The notes under the pieces were generated by a model. The model was given only the letters and a program-made list of their open reading frames with translations. It did not search any database and was not told where the DNA came from. Both the position numbers and the translations under genes were made by a program. 64,000 nt of DNA, from assembly GCA_965223025.1 (NCBI GenBank), contig CBDCVP010000021.1, forward strand, positions 372,001 to 436,000, in the 5' to 3' direction. Each line of letters opens with the position of its first letter. Positions within the stretch are counted from its first letter, which is position 1. Positions 1 through 9,907 of this stretch are shown in pieces. Source of the stretch: JABDMH01 sp965223025. GTDB taxonomy: Bacteria > Bacteroidota > Bacteroidia > Chitinophagales > Saprospiraceae.

Positions 1-1
1 T

Positions 2-961
2 CGGTCTGGAAAGGGAGGAGCAGGGTCGGTCCATTTTCATCGAGATAGACTAAATGCAAAGGGTGGACCCGATGGCGGTGATGGTGGCAGGGGGGGGCAT
101 ATTATACTGGAGGGTGACCGAAATATGTGGACTTTATTGCCCCTACGATATCGGAAACACATTATTGCAGGAGCTGGTGCACCGGGCGGTGGAGCACACA
201 GTACAGGAGCAGATGGAAACGACGTAATACTGAAAGTGCCGCTTGGCACCATTGCCAAGGATGCAGAAACGGAAGTGAAAGAATGCGAGATCACAGTGCA
301 TGGAGAGCAGGTGGTTTTACTAGAGGGTGGAATGGGTGGACAAGGGAATGCGCATTTTAAATCTGCCACCAGACAAACCCCAAGATATGCTCAGCCGGGA
401 CAAGAAGGAAAGGAAGGATGGAAGATTCTGGAGTTGAAAATACTGGCTGATGTGGGACTGGTAGGATTCCCAAATGCAGGAAAATCAACCTTACTCTCCG
501 TCATCTCTGCAGCAAAACCTAAAATCGGAGCATATCCATTTACCACCCTAAAACCCAATCTTGGCATTGTATCCTACTATGACAGCAAGACTTTCGTCGT
601 GGCTGATATCCCAGGGATTATCGAGGGGGCGCACGAGGGCAAGGGACTTGGTTTGAGATTTCTTAGGCATATCGAAAGAAATGCAGTTCTGCTCTTTATG
701 GTGCCTTGTGATTCCGTAGACATCACGGCTGAGTTCAAAACATTACTGAGCGAAGTCGAAAAATACAACGCTGAACTTCTCGATAAACCAAGGGTAGTGG
801 CCATCACGAAAAGTGATCTTATTGATGATGAACTGATGAGATGGCTCAAAGAGGAACTTCCGGCCAAATGGGATACTGTTTTCATCAGTTCCGCCACTAT
901 GCAAGGACTTCAAACGCTCAAAGATAGACTATGGTTGGCATTGAACCGGGATGCTGGATGA
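2..961 (+). CDS. obgE: GTPase Obg/CgtA, 5' end outside the window
   Basis: Ribosome-associated Obg GTPase that acts in 50S assembly and stress control. The frame is already open at base 2 and starts inside the glycine-rich N-terminal Obg domain (GKGGAG, GGPDGGDGG), so only about a dozen residues and the start codon are missing. The G domain shows the P-loop GFPNAGKS, the switch region DIPGIIEGAHEGKGLG and TKSD in place of the NKxD base-recognition motif. The protein stops soon after the G domain, as in short Obg forms without a long C-terminal domain. The internal ATG at 125 is not the start, because the conserved glycine-rich region lies upstream of it. Confidence 0.93.
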   Translation, partial: RSGKGGAGSVHFHRDRLNAKGGPDGGDGGRGGHIILEGDRNMWTLLPLRYRKHIIAGAGAPGGGAHSTGADGNDVILKVPLGTIAKDAETEVKECEITVHGEQVVLLEGGMGGQGNAHFKSATRQTPRYAQPGQEGKEGWKILELKILADVGLVGFPNAGKSTLLSVISAAKPKIGAYPFTTLKPNLGIVSYYDSKTFVVADIPGIIEGAHEGKGLGLRFLRHIERNAVLLFMVPCDSVDITAEFKTLLSEVEKYNAELLDKPRVVAITKSDLIDDELMRWLKEELPAKWDTVFISSATMQGLQTLKDRLWLALNRDAG

Positions 962-1020
962 AGGTCAAGCTCGTGTGGCTCGTGATACAATTGTGATAGT
1001 TAATTGGTTATTTTGATCCT

Positions 1021-1722
1021 ATGAAATCGATATTGGCTATCGAGGATGATCCGAGTTTGCTTGAATTATTGAAGATTCATCTGCGCGACATTCATTGCGA
1101 ACTGCATACATCCATGGATGGAAGGGAAGGATTGCAGAAGATCCTGAATCAAGAATACGATTTGGTTATTTTGGATGTGATGCTGCCTTCCTTAGACGGT
1201 TTTGAAATATGCAAGGAGGCTCGTTCGGCACAGATCACCACACCGATTCTCATGCTTACCGCCAAGACAGAAGAAATAGATAAGATACTGGGCTTGGAGA
1301 TCGGTGCCGACGACTACGTGGTAAAGCCGTTTAGTATCAGGGAGTTAATAGCACGCATCAAGGCTTTGTTGAGGCGATCTCAACTGGCTACAGATGCAGT
1401 AGACCAGCGCGACTCCACCCGAATTTTAGCGGGAAATCTGGTCATTGATCTGGCAAAGAGAAAAGTCACCATCGATGAGCAGCGCGTTGAGTTATCACCT
1501 AAGGAGTTTGATCTATTGACGCTCTTAGCCAAAAATCCCGGGGTAAGTTACAGTAGAAATCGATTGCTAAATCTGGTGTGGGGACATGATTTTGAAGGAT
1601 TTGCCCATACCGTCAACTCTCATATAAATAGGCTTAGAGCTAAGATTGAGCCAGACATGTCCTCACCTCATTACATCCTAACTACTTGGGGTATTGGTTA
1701 TCGCTTTAACGAAGACCTCTGA
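1021..1722 (+). CDS. OmpR/PhoB-family response regulator
   Basis: DNA-binding two-component response regulator of 233 residues. The N-terminal receiver domain has the acidic pair EDD near residue 7, the phospho-acceptor Asp52 in LVILDVMLP, and the switch Thr/Lys in LMLTAKT and YVVKPF. The C-terminal half is a winged helix (SPKEFDLL, VWGHDF, HINRLRAKIE, TTWGIGYRF). The histidine kinase gene follows after 27 nt in the same direction, so the two probably form a cognate pair in one transcript. The stimulus and target genes cannot be read from the sequence. Confidence 0.93.
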   Translation: MKSILAIEDDPSLLELLKIHLRDIHCELHTSMDGREGLQKILNQEYDLVILDVMLPSLDGFEICKEARSAQITTPILMLTAKTEEIDKILGLEIGADDYVVKPFSIRELIARIKALLRRSQLATDAVDQRDSTRILAGNLVIDLAKRKVTIDEQRVELSPKEFDLLTLLAKNPGVSYSRNRLLNLVWGHDFEGFAHTVNSHINRLRAKIEPDMSSPHYILTTWGIGYRFNEDL

Positions 1723-1749
1723 TATTTCATCATCCAGCGATGCACACAT

Positions 1750-3204
1750 ATGAACAACAAATTATTTTGGAAAATCTCCCTGGTGTTTCTCCTGATCATC
1801 ATCGGTATTGGCTCGATCTATATCTACCTGGCAGCATTTACTTCCCGGACCTATTTTGAAGAAGCCAATCAAAGGCTAAACAGCATGATTGCTGAGCACA
1901 CGGTTAAGGAGGTGACCCCACTGGTAAACGGCAAAGTAGACACAAATGCCATACAGGAGATCATGCACTCGATGATGGTAATCAATCCGAGTGTCGAGGT
2001 ATACTTGTTGGATACGGAGGGTAATATCATCACCTATGTAGCCCCCTACAAAGAAGTGAAACTGGAGAAAGTATCGGTAGATCCGATCTATAGGTTTATC
2101 ACTGGAGACAGTGAGCAGGTGGTGAAAGGTGATGATCCACGGAATCCAGGTCAGCAGAAAGTTTTCTCAGCCGCAGCCATCAGAGAAAATGATCGCACTT
2201 CTGGATATATCTATATCATCCTGGCCAGCGAAGAGCAGACTTCTGTATTGTCCACCTTGCTGAGCAGCTATGTGCTAAAGCTCGGTACGAAGACTTTTTT
2301 AATATCACTTTCGATTGCGCTGCTCCTGGGTATTTTGACCTTTCTGTATCTCACCAGGAATCTTAGGAGAATTATCCAGGTGGTCAGTCGATTTAAGGAG
2401 GGTGATATGACAGCCAGGATCGATGCCAAAGGGGACCTGCGACAACTTGGAGAAACCTTTAATGCGATGGCAGATAAGATCGTCAATAACATCAATGAAC
2501 TGCGATCGGTGGAGAAACTCAGGCGGGAATTGATTGCCAATGTTTCCCACGATCTACGCACCCCCTTATCCGTGATAAGAGGGTATATCGAAACCTTAGT
2601 GATGAAGGATGACATCAGTGAGGAAGATCAAAAACGATACCTCACAATTGTGCATGACAGCAGTGAGAATCTGTCGCAGCTGATCGAGCAATTGTTTGAA
2701 TACTCAAAGTTGGAAGCTCAGGAGATAACACCGGAGAAAGAACCTTTCCAAATGTCGGATTTGATTCAAGACATTATCATGAAGTTTGATGTCATCGCTG
2801 AAGGTAAGGGGATCAGTGTCAATTTAAATGCGCCCAAGAATCTTCCCATGGTGTTTGCAGACATCGCCTTGGTCGAGCGGGCCGTCAGCAACTTGCTAGA
2901 CAATGCACTAAAGTATGGAAGCAAAAATGGCCAAGTAAACATCCGCTTAGAAGACTCCGATGCCCATGTAGCGATATCTATCTCTGATGATGGACCTGGC
3001 ATACCTGTCAGCGAGCAGTCTTACATATTTGAAAGGTATAGGCGCTTTGACCGTAGCAAATCGAATCGAAAAGGTGCGGGACTAGGGCTGGCAATCGTCA
3101 AGAAGATTCTCGAGATACACAATCAGCGGATCAAGGTTTTTTCTGAATCAGGGAAGGGGGCATCGTTTGTTTTTGCATTGCCTACGTATCAGGCCTCGGC
3201 TTGA
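1750..3204 (+). CDS. membrane sensor histidine kinase
   Basis: Partner kinase of the upstream regulator, 484 residues. An N-terminal membrane helix (about residues 8-30) and a second one (about 182-204) flank an extracytoplasmic sensor of about 150 residues. A HAMP linker follows, then the HisKA domain with phospho-acceptor His267 in ANVSHDLRTP. The ATPase domain has the N box DNALKYG, G1 box DGPGIP and G2 box GAGLGLAIVKKI. This is the classical EnvZ/PhoR layout. The sensor region resembles no ligand-binding domain I can name. Confidence 0.93.
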   Translation: MNNKLFWKISLVFLLIIIGIGSIYIYLAAFTSRTYFEEANQRLNSMIAEHTVKEVTPLVNGKVDTNAIQEIMHSMMVINPSVEVYLLDTEGNIITYVAPYKEVKLEKVSVDPIYRFITGDSEQVVKGDDPRNPGQQKVFSAAAIRENDRTSGYIYIILASEEQTSVLSTLLSSYVLKLGTKTFLISLSIALLLGILTFLYLTRNLRRIIQVVSRFKEGDMTARIDAKGDLRQLGETFNAMADKIVNNINELRSVEKLRRELIANVSHDLRTPLSVIRGYIETLVMKDDISEEDQKRYLTIVHDSSENLSQLIEQLFEYSKLEAQEITPEKEPFQMSDLIQDIIMKFDVIAEGKGISVNLNAPKNLPMVFADIALVERAVSNLLDNALKYGSKNGQVNIRLEDSDAHVAISISDDGPGIPVSEQSYIFERYRRFDRSKSNRKGAGLGLAIVKKILEIHNQRIKVFSESGKGASFVFALPTYQASA

Positions 3205-3440
3205 TTTTTTTATTGTCGCACACGTGACACTTTGAGTGTTAAACGTATCAGGGGCCCTTTCTCACGACCGAGTTCTTGCACGGTGCATTCCTATTATCTG
3301 CAGATTATCAGTGTGTTACAGCATGGAGAGATCGGCTGTGATTCAACTCTTCCCGCTTGTGATATTCTCGTGATCTTTCGGTGATGAATTCATGATTATG
3401 GATTTATACTTTGGTTGGAGATAATCAAAAACTAATCGAA

Positions 3441-6400
3441 ATGAATGTAAGAAAGATTACCTCCACGATGATGATGTGCTGGATGATGATGGCATATCAA
3501 TCGGCATATAGTCAATGTATCGCCAACCAGCAAGTGAAGACCTTCAATGGCGACACTGAAGTACAAATTTGTCTGGGTAGCGGTTTGACCAGTGTTTATA
3601 TGGTGCCTCAATATCAGTCTAGTCCGGTGGTGTATGCCATCACCGACGAACAAGATATGATACTGGATATTGTGCACGGTAGCAAGATTGATTTTGGTGG
3701 AGCTCCTCCAGGCGTTTGCAGGGTATATGGAGTCTCTTGGTGGGGCACACCTTTTGATCCTGTGGGAGCTTCTGTGCATGAGGCAGTATTTTCTGACTAT
3801 TGCTACGAAATATCTGCGAACTATGTAGAAGTCACCCGGATCTTGCTGGGATCTGGTACCGTACAAACGGAGGCCGGCCATACCCAAGTCTATACCTGTC
3901 CAGGTGATGGAATTGCCGATGTTGTTTCATTCACCTATGAGGGTACAAGCGAGGCTAGCTTTACTTACCTCATTACGGATCCAGACTTCAATATTTTAGG
4001 TGTTCCAGATGGTACTTCACAAGACTTTGAAGGTGCTGGAATTGGAGTGTGCCTGGTCTGGGGTCTCAATTACGAGGGGGATTTGCTGGCATCGGTTGGT
4101 GGTAATGCCAAGACCGATGAGCTTGCCTCAGGTTGCTATGGTCTCACAGAGACACCGATCACAGTTACAAGAGCCATTCCAGAAGGAGGGCAAATACTCA
4201 CTGCCAATGGTGAGGATGAAATCGATCTCTGCGTAGGCGATGGCTTATCTGACCTCACCGAATTTGAAGGACATGGAATTTCGGAAGCTGGATTCCGTCT
4301 GGTGGTGACGGATGATGCCAACAATATAGTGGGTCTACCTCCGGCAAATGCTGTGGACTTTGATGACGCAGGCCAAGGCGTATGTCGTGTTTGGGGAGCC
4401 TCTTACACTGGAAATTTCCTCTTAGAACTAGGTCAGAATATCGAAGATGCCGAGATTTCTGACGCTTGCAATGACCTCTCAGATGGTTTTGTGCAGGTGA
4501 ATCGCACCGAGGTGAAAGGCGGCACGGTGCAGACGACCGATGGAGCCACCACGGTATACACATGCACGCAGGACGGAACAGATGATGTCTTTAACTTCGA
4601 AAGGAGCGATGCCATGGGAGATCATTTTAAATATGTCATTACTACTCCCGACCTAGAAATTTTGGGTATCGTGGATAATATGCAGAATTTCGATGGAGCA
4701 CCTCCAGGTATCTGTTGGGTATGGGGATTATCCTACTCAGGTGGTCTCACAGCAGAGGTTGGTGACAACGCTGGTGAAGTGAGTCTTTCCGATGGTTGCT
4801 CTGACTTGTCGGATAACTACATTGTAGTAAACAGGGATGTGCCAGATGGAGGTACAGTGTCTATGCCATCAGGTGCCACCGAACGCTTCACATGTGCCCA
4901 GGATGGACAAGCCGATGTGGTAAAATTTACCCATGCCGATGCCTCCAATTCAAGATATATTTACATCATCACCAGCCCTGACCTGGAGATTTTAGGTATT
5001 GCGAGTGGAGACAGCATGGATTTCGACGGAGCACCTCCGGGCACATGTTGGGTGTGGGGAATGGCCTATACGGGTTCTATTATTGCTGAGGTGGGCGATA
5101 CAGTGGGTCAAGTACCTATGACCGATGATTGTTTTGACTTCTCTGAAAATGTCATTAAAGTGATCAGAGACGTGCCCGATGGTGGCTCAGTGAGTACGCA
5201 CGTTGGTGATACGGTCGTCTATACGTGTCCACAAGACGGACAGGCAGATCTGGTCAGTTTCAGCCACCAAGGTGCATCTGAGTCTAAATACGCTTACATC
5301 ATAACTTCTCCCGATCTCGAAATCTTAGGTGTGACGACCGATAGTGAGATGGATTTTGATGGAGCTCCTCCAGGCAACTGCTTGGTGTGGGGATTGGCCT
5401 ACACAGGAGAGTTGACAGCCCAAGTAGGTGACAATGCTGGTGAGATATCATTGTCGGATGACTGTTATGACTTATCCGATAACTACATTGAGGTGATCAG
5501 ACGCAAACCAGAGGGGGGTACAGTCAGTATGCCATCGGGGGCCACGGAGCGCACTACCTGCACTCAGGATGGTTCGTCAGATGTGGTTGTGTTCGTCCCT
5601 GATGGTCAGAGCGACTCTAAATATGCATATGTGATTACATCACCGGCACTAGAGATCCTCGGAATCGAGTTGAATGATAGTCATGATTTTGATGATGCAC
5701 CGCCTGGCACCTGCTGGGTGTGGGGTCTTGCATACACTGGTGTCATCACTGCTCAAGTTGGTGACCAAGCCGATGAGGTCCAACTCAGTAGTGGTTGTGC
5801 TGATTTAAGCGATAACTACATTGAAGTCATCCGCACCAGTCCTGAGGGTGGTCAGGTAGCTACGCATGATGGTGATACGGTGGTGTATACTTGCACCCAA
5901 GATAGCACAGCAGATATCGTAGAGATGGTGCATGAAGGGACTAGTGGTGCCTCCTATGTATATATCATCACATCCCCAGAATTGGAGATTCTGGGCATCG
6001 AAACGAATGATAATCATGATTTTAACGACGCACCTCCTGGTACCTGCTGGATTTGGGGAATGGCATATACCGGAGCATTAACAGCAGAGGTCGGCCAACA
6101 TGCTGGCGAGAGTGCCCTTTCAGATGGTTGTTTTGATCTTTCAGACAACTATATCACCGTGATAAGAGATGTTCCTGAGGGAGGTACCGTAGAAATGCCT
6201 TCGGGCGCTACGACTCGATACACTTGTACAGAAGATGGTCGAGCCGATGTGGTATCTTTTGTAAATAAGGGAGCATCCCACTCAAAATATGCCTACATCA
6301 TCACTTCACCAACCTTGGAGATCCTAGGTATTGAGTTCAATGACAGTCATGATTTTGATGATGCCCCTCCAGGTACATGTTGGGTGTGGGGTCTGGCCTA

Positions 6401-7478
6401 CACCGGTAAGATCACTGCTCAAGTGGGAGATCAAGCTGATGCTGTCCCGATCACTGATGATTGCTATGATCTATCCGATAATTATATCGAGGTGGTCAGA
6501 GATATACCCGATGGCGGTACGGTAGCCATGCCGTCAGGTGCTACCATAAGATATACGTGCACCCAGGACGGGAATGCCGATGAAGTATCTTTTGTAGCGG
6601 CCGACGTTTCAAATAGTAGGTATGCCTACATCATCACTTCACCGAGCTTAGAGATCCTTGGCATTGAGTTTAATGATAGTCATGATTTTGACGATGCACC
6701 CCCAGGTACATGCTGGGTGTGGGGTTTGGCCTACACCGGGGAGATCACAGCAGAGGTAGGTGATCAAGCAGATGAGGTTGAGTTGGCCAGCGATTGTGCA
6801 GATTTATCTGATAATTATATTACGGTGCATCGGGATTCTCTCGATGGTGGCATGGTGCACACCGATGATGACCTGACCATGATAAATACGGTGGCCGGAG
6901 ATGGCAGTGCCGACATCATAGTCTTTGAACACGAGGATGCCTCTAATAGCAAGTATGCCTACGTCATCACCAATGCGGATAATGAGATACTGGGTTTGCC
7001 TGAAGGGGATCGCCAAGATTTTGAAGGAGCCGGAGCCGGAGTATGCCGAGTCTGGGGATTGGCCTATACGGGAATGATCACAGCTGCAATCGGAGATGCC
7101 ATCGACAGCGTGGCCCTATCCGACGATTGCTATGACCTTTCAGATAACTTTATTGAGGTCACTCGCACCAGTGGTGAGGGATTGCTAAATACTAGACCGG
7201 CATTCACTTCAGACAACCTTAGGACTGATGGCTTAGAGGCTACGGTGCAGAATCCGGTCGATGGTCGAATATTGGGTACGGTGAAGGTCGATCATGATCG
7301 GCAGGTGAACCTGGGACTACACACGTATCATGGCTTACCTGTGCGAATTGAATCGGTCCGTGCGACCAGCGGTGTTATCACCATTGATTGGTCGGCTTCA
7401 TCATTGGTCAAAGGGATGTACGTCCTGACCATTACTGATGGCCAGAGAGTGGTGACAAAGAAGCTAGTAGTACTATAG
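3441..7478 (+). CDS. secreted repeat protein with T9SS sorting domain
   Basis: Large secreted protein of 1345 residues and unknown function. I place the start at the ATG at 3441 because it opens directly into a signal peptide (MNVRKITST, a Met-rich hydrophobic core, cleavage after AYS at residue 24); a TTG 30 nt upstream is less likely. Residues 25 to about 1244 are eleven tandem repeats of about 111 residues. Each has the order GGTV, YTC, DGxADxVxF, YxYIITSP, LEILGI, FDxAPPGxCWVWGLAYTG, VGDxA and CxDLSDNYIxVxR, usually with three cysteines. The last 101 residues look like a type A T9SS sorting domain (GLHTYHG, GMYVLTITDG, TKKLVVL), so the product should cross the outer membrane by T9SS and be attached or released. 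Adhesion or surface-layer use is a guess from architecture only. Confidence 0.85.
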   Translation: MNVRKITSTMMMCWMMMAYQSAYSQCIANQQVKTFNGDTEVQICLGSGLTSVYMVPQYQSSPVVYAITDEQDMILDIVHGSKIDFGGAPPGVCRVYGVSWWGTPFDPVGASVHEAVFSDYCYEISANYVEVTRILLGSGTVQTEAGHTQVYTCPGDGIADVVSFTYEGTSEASFTYLITDPDFNILGVPDGTSQDFEGAGIGVCLVWGLNYEGDLLASVGGNAKTDELASGCYGLTETPITVTRAIPEGGQILTANGEDEIDLCVGDGLSDLTEFEGHGISEAGFRLVVTDDANNIVGLPPANAVDFDDAGQGVCRVWGASYTGNFLLELGQNIEDAEISDACNDLSDGFVQVNRTEVKGGTVQTTDGATTVYTCTQDGTDDVFNFERSDAMGDHFKYVITTPDLEILGIVDNMQNFDGAPPGICWVWGLSYSGGLTAEVGDNAGEVSLSDGCSDLSDNYIVVNRDVPDGGTVSMPSGATERFTCAQDGQADVVKFTHADASNSRYIYIITSPDLEILGIASGDSMDFDGAPPGTCWVWGMAYTGSIIAEVGDTVGQVPMTDDCFDFSENVIKVIRDVPDGGSVSTHVGDTVVYTCPQDGQADLVSFSHQGASESKYAYIITSPDLEILGVTTDSEMDFDGAPPGNCLVWGLAYTGELTAQVGDNAGEISLSDDCYDLSDNYIEVIRRKPEGGTVSMPSGATERTTCTQDGSSDVVVFVPDGQSDSKYAYVITSPALEILGIELNDSHDFDDAPPGTCWVWGLAYTGVITAQVGDQADEVQLSSGCADLSDNYIEVIRTSPEGGQVATHDGDTVVYTCTQDSTADIVEMVHEGTSGASYVYIITSPELEILGIETNDNHDFNDAPPGTCWIWGMAYTGALTAEVGQHAGESALSDGCFDLSDNYITVIRDVPEGGTVEMPSGATTRYTCTEDGRADVVSFVNKGASHSKYAYIITSPTLEILGIEFNDSHDFDDAPPGTCWVWGLAYTGKITAQVGDQADAVPITDDCYDLSDNYIEVVRDIPDGGTVAMPSGATIRYTCTQDGNADEVSFVAADVSNSRYAYIITSPSLEILGIEFNDSHDFDDAPPGTCWVWGLAYTGEITAEVGDQADEVELASDCADLSDNYITVHRDSLDGGMVHTDDDLTMINTVAGDGSADIIVFEHEDASNSKYAYVITNADNEILGLPEGDRQDFEGAGAGVCRVWGLAYTGMITAAIGDAIDSVALSDDCYDLSDNFIEVTRTSGEGLLNTRPAFTSDNLRTDGLEATVQNPVDGRILGTVKVDHDRQVNLGLHTYHGLPVRIESVRATSGVITIDWSASSLVKGMYVLTITDGQRVVTKKLVVL
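3513..7172 (+). repeat. eleven tandem coding repeats of about 333 bp
   Basis: Eleven head-to-tail units fill the mature part of the secreted protein: 3660 bp, or 1220 codons, or about 110.9 codons per unit. Units 4 to 10 are most alike; units 7, 9 and 10 share the run NDSHDFDDAPPGTCWVWG. Units 1 to 3 and 11 are more diverged, and unit 11 lacks the first cysteine. The nucleotide copies differ at many silent positions, so the expansion is not very recent throughout. Confidence 0.9.
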
Positions 7479-7487
7479 TGAGTGCCC

Positions 7488-7536
7488 AAAAAGATCGCCA
7501 AATCAAAAACGGTGCTTTGGTGATCTTTTTATTTTT
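7488..7536 (+). terminator. intrinsic terminator of the repeat-protein gene
   Basis: A 15-bp stem (7488-7502 with 7516-7530, one G-U pair) closes a 13-nt loop, and the 3' arm runs into a T-rich tract interrupted by one A (7526-7536). It begins 9 nt after the stop codon. The stem is A/T-terminated, so it could also stop transcripts from the minus-strand sulP gene. Confidence 0.85.
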
Positions 7537-7540
7537 CTCA

Positions 7541-7881
7541 ATCGGCTGATAAACAGCCAGCACCCAATCATGAATTGGTAAAAATCTCATCCAAAACAGC
7601 ACCTTTTCCGGAGACGACACTGTCTGAGGTGCACCCCTGTAGTATGAAAGCTGAATCCTGTTCGAACCAGGTAAGGCTTAATAAAATGAAAATCTTCGGA
7701 AAGATTTTGATGATTCCGGAGTGGATCCAAAGTTCATGCGGTTAATGAGAGGGGGAGCAGGCGCCAAAGGCACTTGCTCCTTCCTTCCATATTACACTTG
7801 GCGACTTGACGCAGTATCTTCATGCATAATCTGGAAACAGCGTACCGAATAAGTCATAAGAACCCAGTATGATTTATGTCA
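7541..7881. other. intergenic stretch with hairpins, no gene seen
   Basis: Between the terminator and the end of the minus-strand sulP gene I see no convincing reading frame. It contains a perfect 8-bp hairpin with a four-base loop (7689-7708). It also has a 12-position hairpin with an AAA loop (7754-7780; one wobble, one mismatch) followed by a T/C-rich run. A TTCGAAC loop closed by four base pairs lies at 7657-7671. The cluster could be a small structured RNA or simply decayed sequence. Confidence 0.3.
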
Positions 7882-9768
7882 CTATGCTGTCTCTGCGCTT
7901 GGCAGTTGGTGCCCTTCTGCCAGCGTCTTTGCGACCCAGGCAAAACAAGAAGCTGTATCATCAAAAATGTGATCTTCAGAGATGAGATCGGGAATGATGT
8001 CGCTCACTTCCATCAGATATCTAGGCTGCTTCTGTAGGCCAAGCAGAAGTACATCTATCTCGCTATTGGTGAGATCGATGATGATACTGTCCATGGCATT
8101 AACCCCAGATTTATCAAGGTATGGTACTCGATCCATCCTAATGATCGCTATCGAAGCGGATCTTGGTATTTGATTGGCCAACTGCTGCATCTCACTCGTA
8201 CTCCCAAAAAATACCGGACCGTGAAGGTGCTTGATGAATACTTTCTTTCTTAGTGCTTTTGGAAGTTTTTCTTCATCAGGCCATACCTCCGAATCCTCTA
8301 TCGGTTGGACTCTCGATTCTTCGGCTGTCACCTCCGACATTTTCTTCATAAACATCAGGCAAGCTATCACCATACCAATGCCAACGGCGAAGATCAGATC
8401 CCAAAAGACGGTCAGCGATAGCACGATAATCAGCACTACGGCATCGGTGCGGGGCATGCTGCCGAGTGCCCTTAGACCTCTGTAGTCCATCACACCAAAT
8501 CCCACCGTGATCAGGATGCCTGCCAGAACTGCTTTGGGTATTTCCTCTGCATATGGTCCCAAAATGAGCAGAATCACCAGTAGGAGTAATCCCGCAATCA
8601 TGCCGGAGAGCTTAGTCTTACCACCGGCCTGGATATTCACCACAGTTCGAATGGTTGCACCAGCACCGGGTAATCCTCCAAAAAGTGCAGCAATACTGTT
8701 ACCGATCCCTTGACCAAATAACTCTTGATCGCTGTTGTGTTTCGTCTTGGTCATATTATCGGCTACCACAGAAGTGAGTAGGGAATCTATGGCACCAAGC
8801 AATGCCAATGATAGAGCGGTGAATATGTAGGGACTTATTGAACCGAGTGAAAATGCAGTAAACATATCAAGATGCAACGGGGGAAATCCAGTGGGAATCT
8901 CTCCGATAATCAATGCATCGAGGTCCAGAAACAATACGGCCAATGTGAGCGCGAGCAAGGCCACCAAGGTGCTCGGTATTGATTTTGTGACATACTTAAA
9001 GCCATATATGATAAATATGGTGATAAGGCCCAAGATCAATTCCAGCCAATCGACCTGTTTCAGTGCCCTGGACAAATATTTAAGTGAACCGATTACTCCT
9101 CCTGCATCTTGAGTCGCCAATGCCTGGGACTCGATGATGATTTCTTCGGTCTGGATCAATTCCGCCCGACGGACGGTTTCTTTGAAATCTTCCAAGACCA
9201 GTAAACCCTCATCTGCCTCTTCCCGCAAGATTTTATCCAGCAGTACCTCTTCTGCCTGGGGCTTAAATGCTTCGATCATTTCTTGATCGTTGGCTACACT
9301 GTATCCTAATAGCGCAGGAATCTGAGTGATAAGAATGATGATTCCGATGCCGGTCATAAATCCCGATACTACCGGGTAAGGTATGTACTTAATGAGCCGC
9401 CCCACTTTTAAAAAACCGAGCAAAATCTGCATGATACCTGCTAGAAAAAAGATCATGAGAATAAAGGGCAGCGCCTCGTTCACGTTTCCATTAGATTTTT
9501 GAATGAGGCCACCCACAATAACCATACTGACGGCAGTCATCGGTGCAGTTGGACCACTGATCTGGGTAGGCGTACCTCCAAATAATGCTGCAAAGAAGGC
9601 AATAAAGATGGCTCCATACAGGCCAGCAGGTGCCCCTAGGCCTGACTGAACTCCAAATGCAAGAGCCAGGGGTAGGGCGACGATGCCAGCTGTTAGACCC
9701 CCGAAAAGGTCCCCCTTAAAAGAGGCGAAGAATGACTTATTTATGGTATATGTGTTCTGATTGTTCAT
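7882..9768 (-). CDS. SulP-family anion transporter with STAS domain
   Basis: Inner-membrane SLC26/SulP transporter of 628 residues, probably carrying sulfate, bicarbonate or another anion. The N-terminal half has the family's typical segments (GLTAGIVALPLALAFGVQSG, GPTAPMTAVS, PYPVVSGFMTGIGIII), and the transmembrane block runs to about residue 470. A C-terminal cytoplasmic STAS domain (about 505-615) includes a SIAIIRMDRVPYLDKSGV-type segment. A charged, mostly hydrophilic insert of about 80 residues (about 155-235) separates two groups of membrane helices. The gene is monocistronic or ends an operon, since the convergent neighbour is closed by its own terminator. The substrate cannot be fixed from sequence. 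Confidence 0.92.
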   Translation of the reverse strand: MNNQNTYTINKSFFASFKGDLFGGLTAGIVALPLALAFGVQSGLGAPAGLYGAIFIAFFAALFGGTPTQISGPTAPMTAVSMVIVGGLIQKSNGNVNEALPFILMIFFLAGIMQILLGFLKVGRLIKYIPYPVVSGFMTGIGIIILITQIPALLGYSVANDQEMIEAFKPQAEEVLLDKILREEADEGLLVLEDFKETVRRAELIQTEEIIIESQALATQDAGGVIGSLKYLSRALKQVDWLELILGLITIFIIYGFKYVTKSIPSTLVALLALTLAVLFLDLDALIIGEIPTGFPPLHLDMFTAFSLGSISPYIFTALSLALLGAIDSLLTSVVADNMTKTKHNSDQELFGQGIGNSIAALFGGLPGAGATIRTVVNIQAGGKTKLSGMIAGLLLLVILLILGPYAEEIPKAVLAGILITVGFGVMDYRGLRALGSMPRTDAVVLIIVLSLTVFWDLIFAVGIGMVIACLMFMKKMSEVTAEESRVQPIEDSEVWPDEEKLPKALRKKVFIKHLHGPVFFGSTSEMQQLANQIPRSASIAIIRMDRVPYLDKSGVNAMDSIIIDLTNSEIDVLLLGLQKQPRYLMEVSDIIPDLISEDHIFDDTASCFAWVAKTLAEGHQLPSAETA

Positions 9769-9907
9769 GCTGTATTCTTTTGGACCAAGGTCGAGAAAAT
9801 CAAATTCCGACGGTCATATCTTTTCAGATGGATCTGATCAATATAAAAAATGAATTTTCTGAGTATGGGTCGATGATCCTACTGAATCATCAAAGTGAGA
9901 TGTCGGC

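Noticed and set aside
3513..7172. Regular direct repeats considered as a repeat array of CRISPR type
   Set aside because: The 333-bp units are continuous coding sequence without spacers; no CRISPR array is seen in the window.
7657..7671. TTCGAAC loop like a tRNA T arm
   Set aside because: No acceptor, D or anticodon arms can be placed around it, so no tRNA is called; no tRNA gene was found by eye elsewhere in the window.
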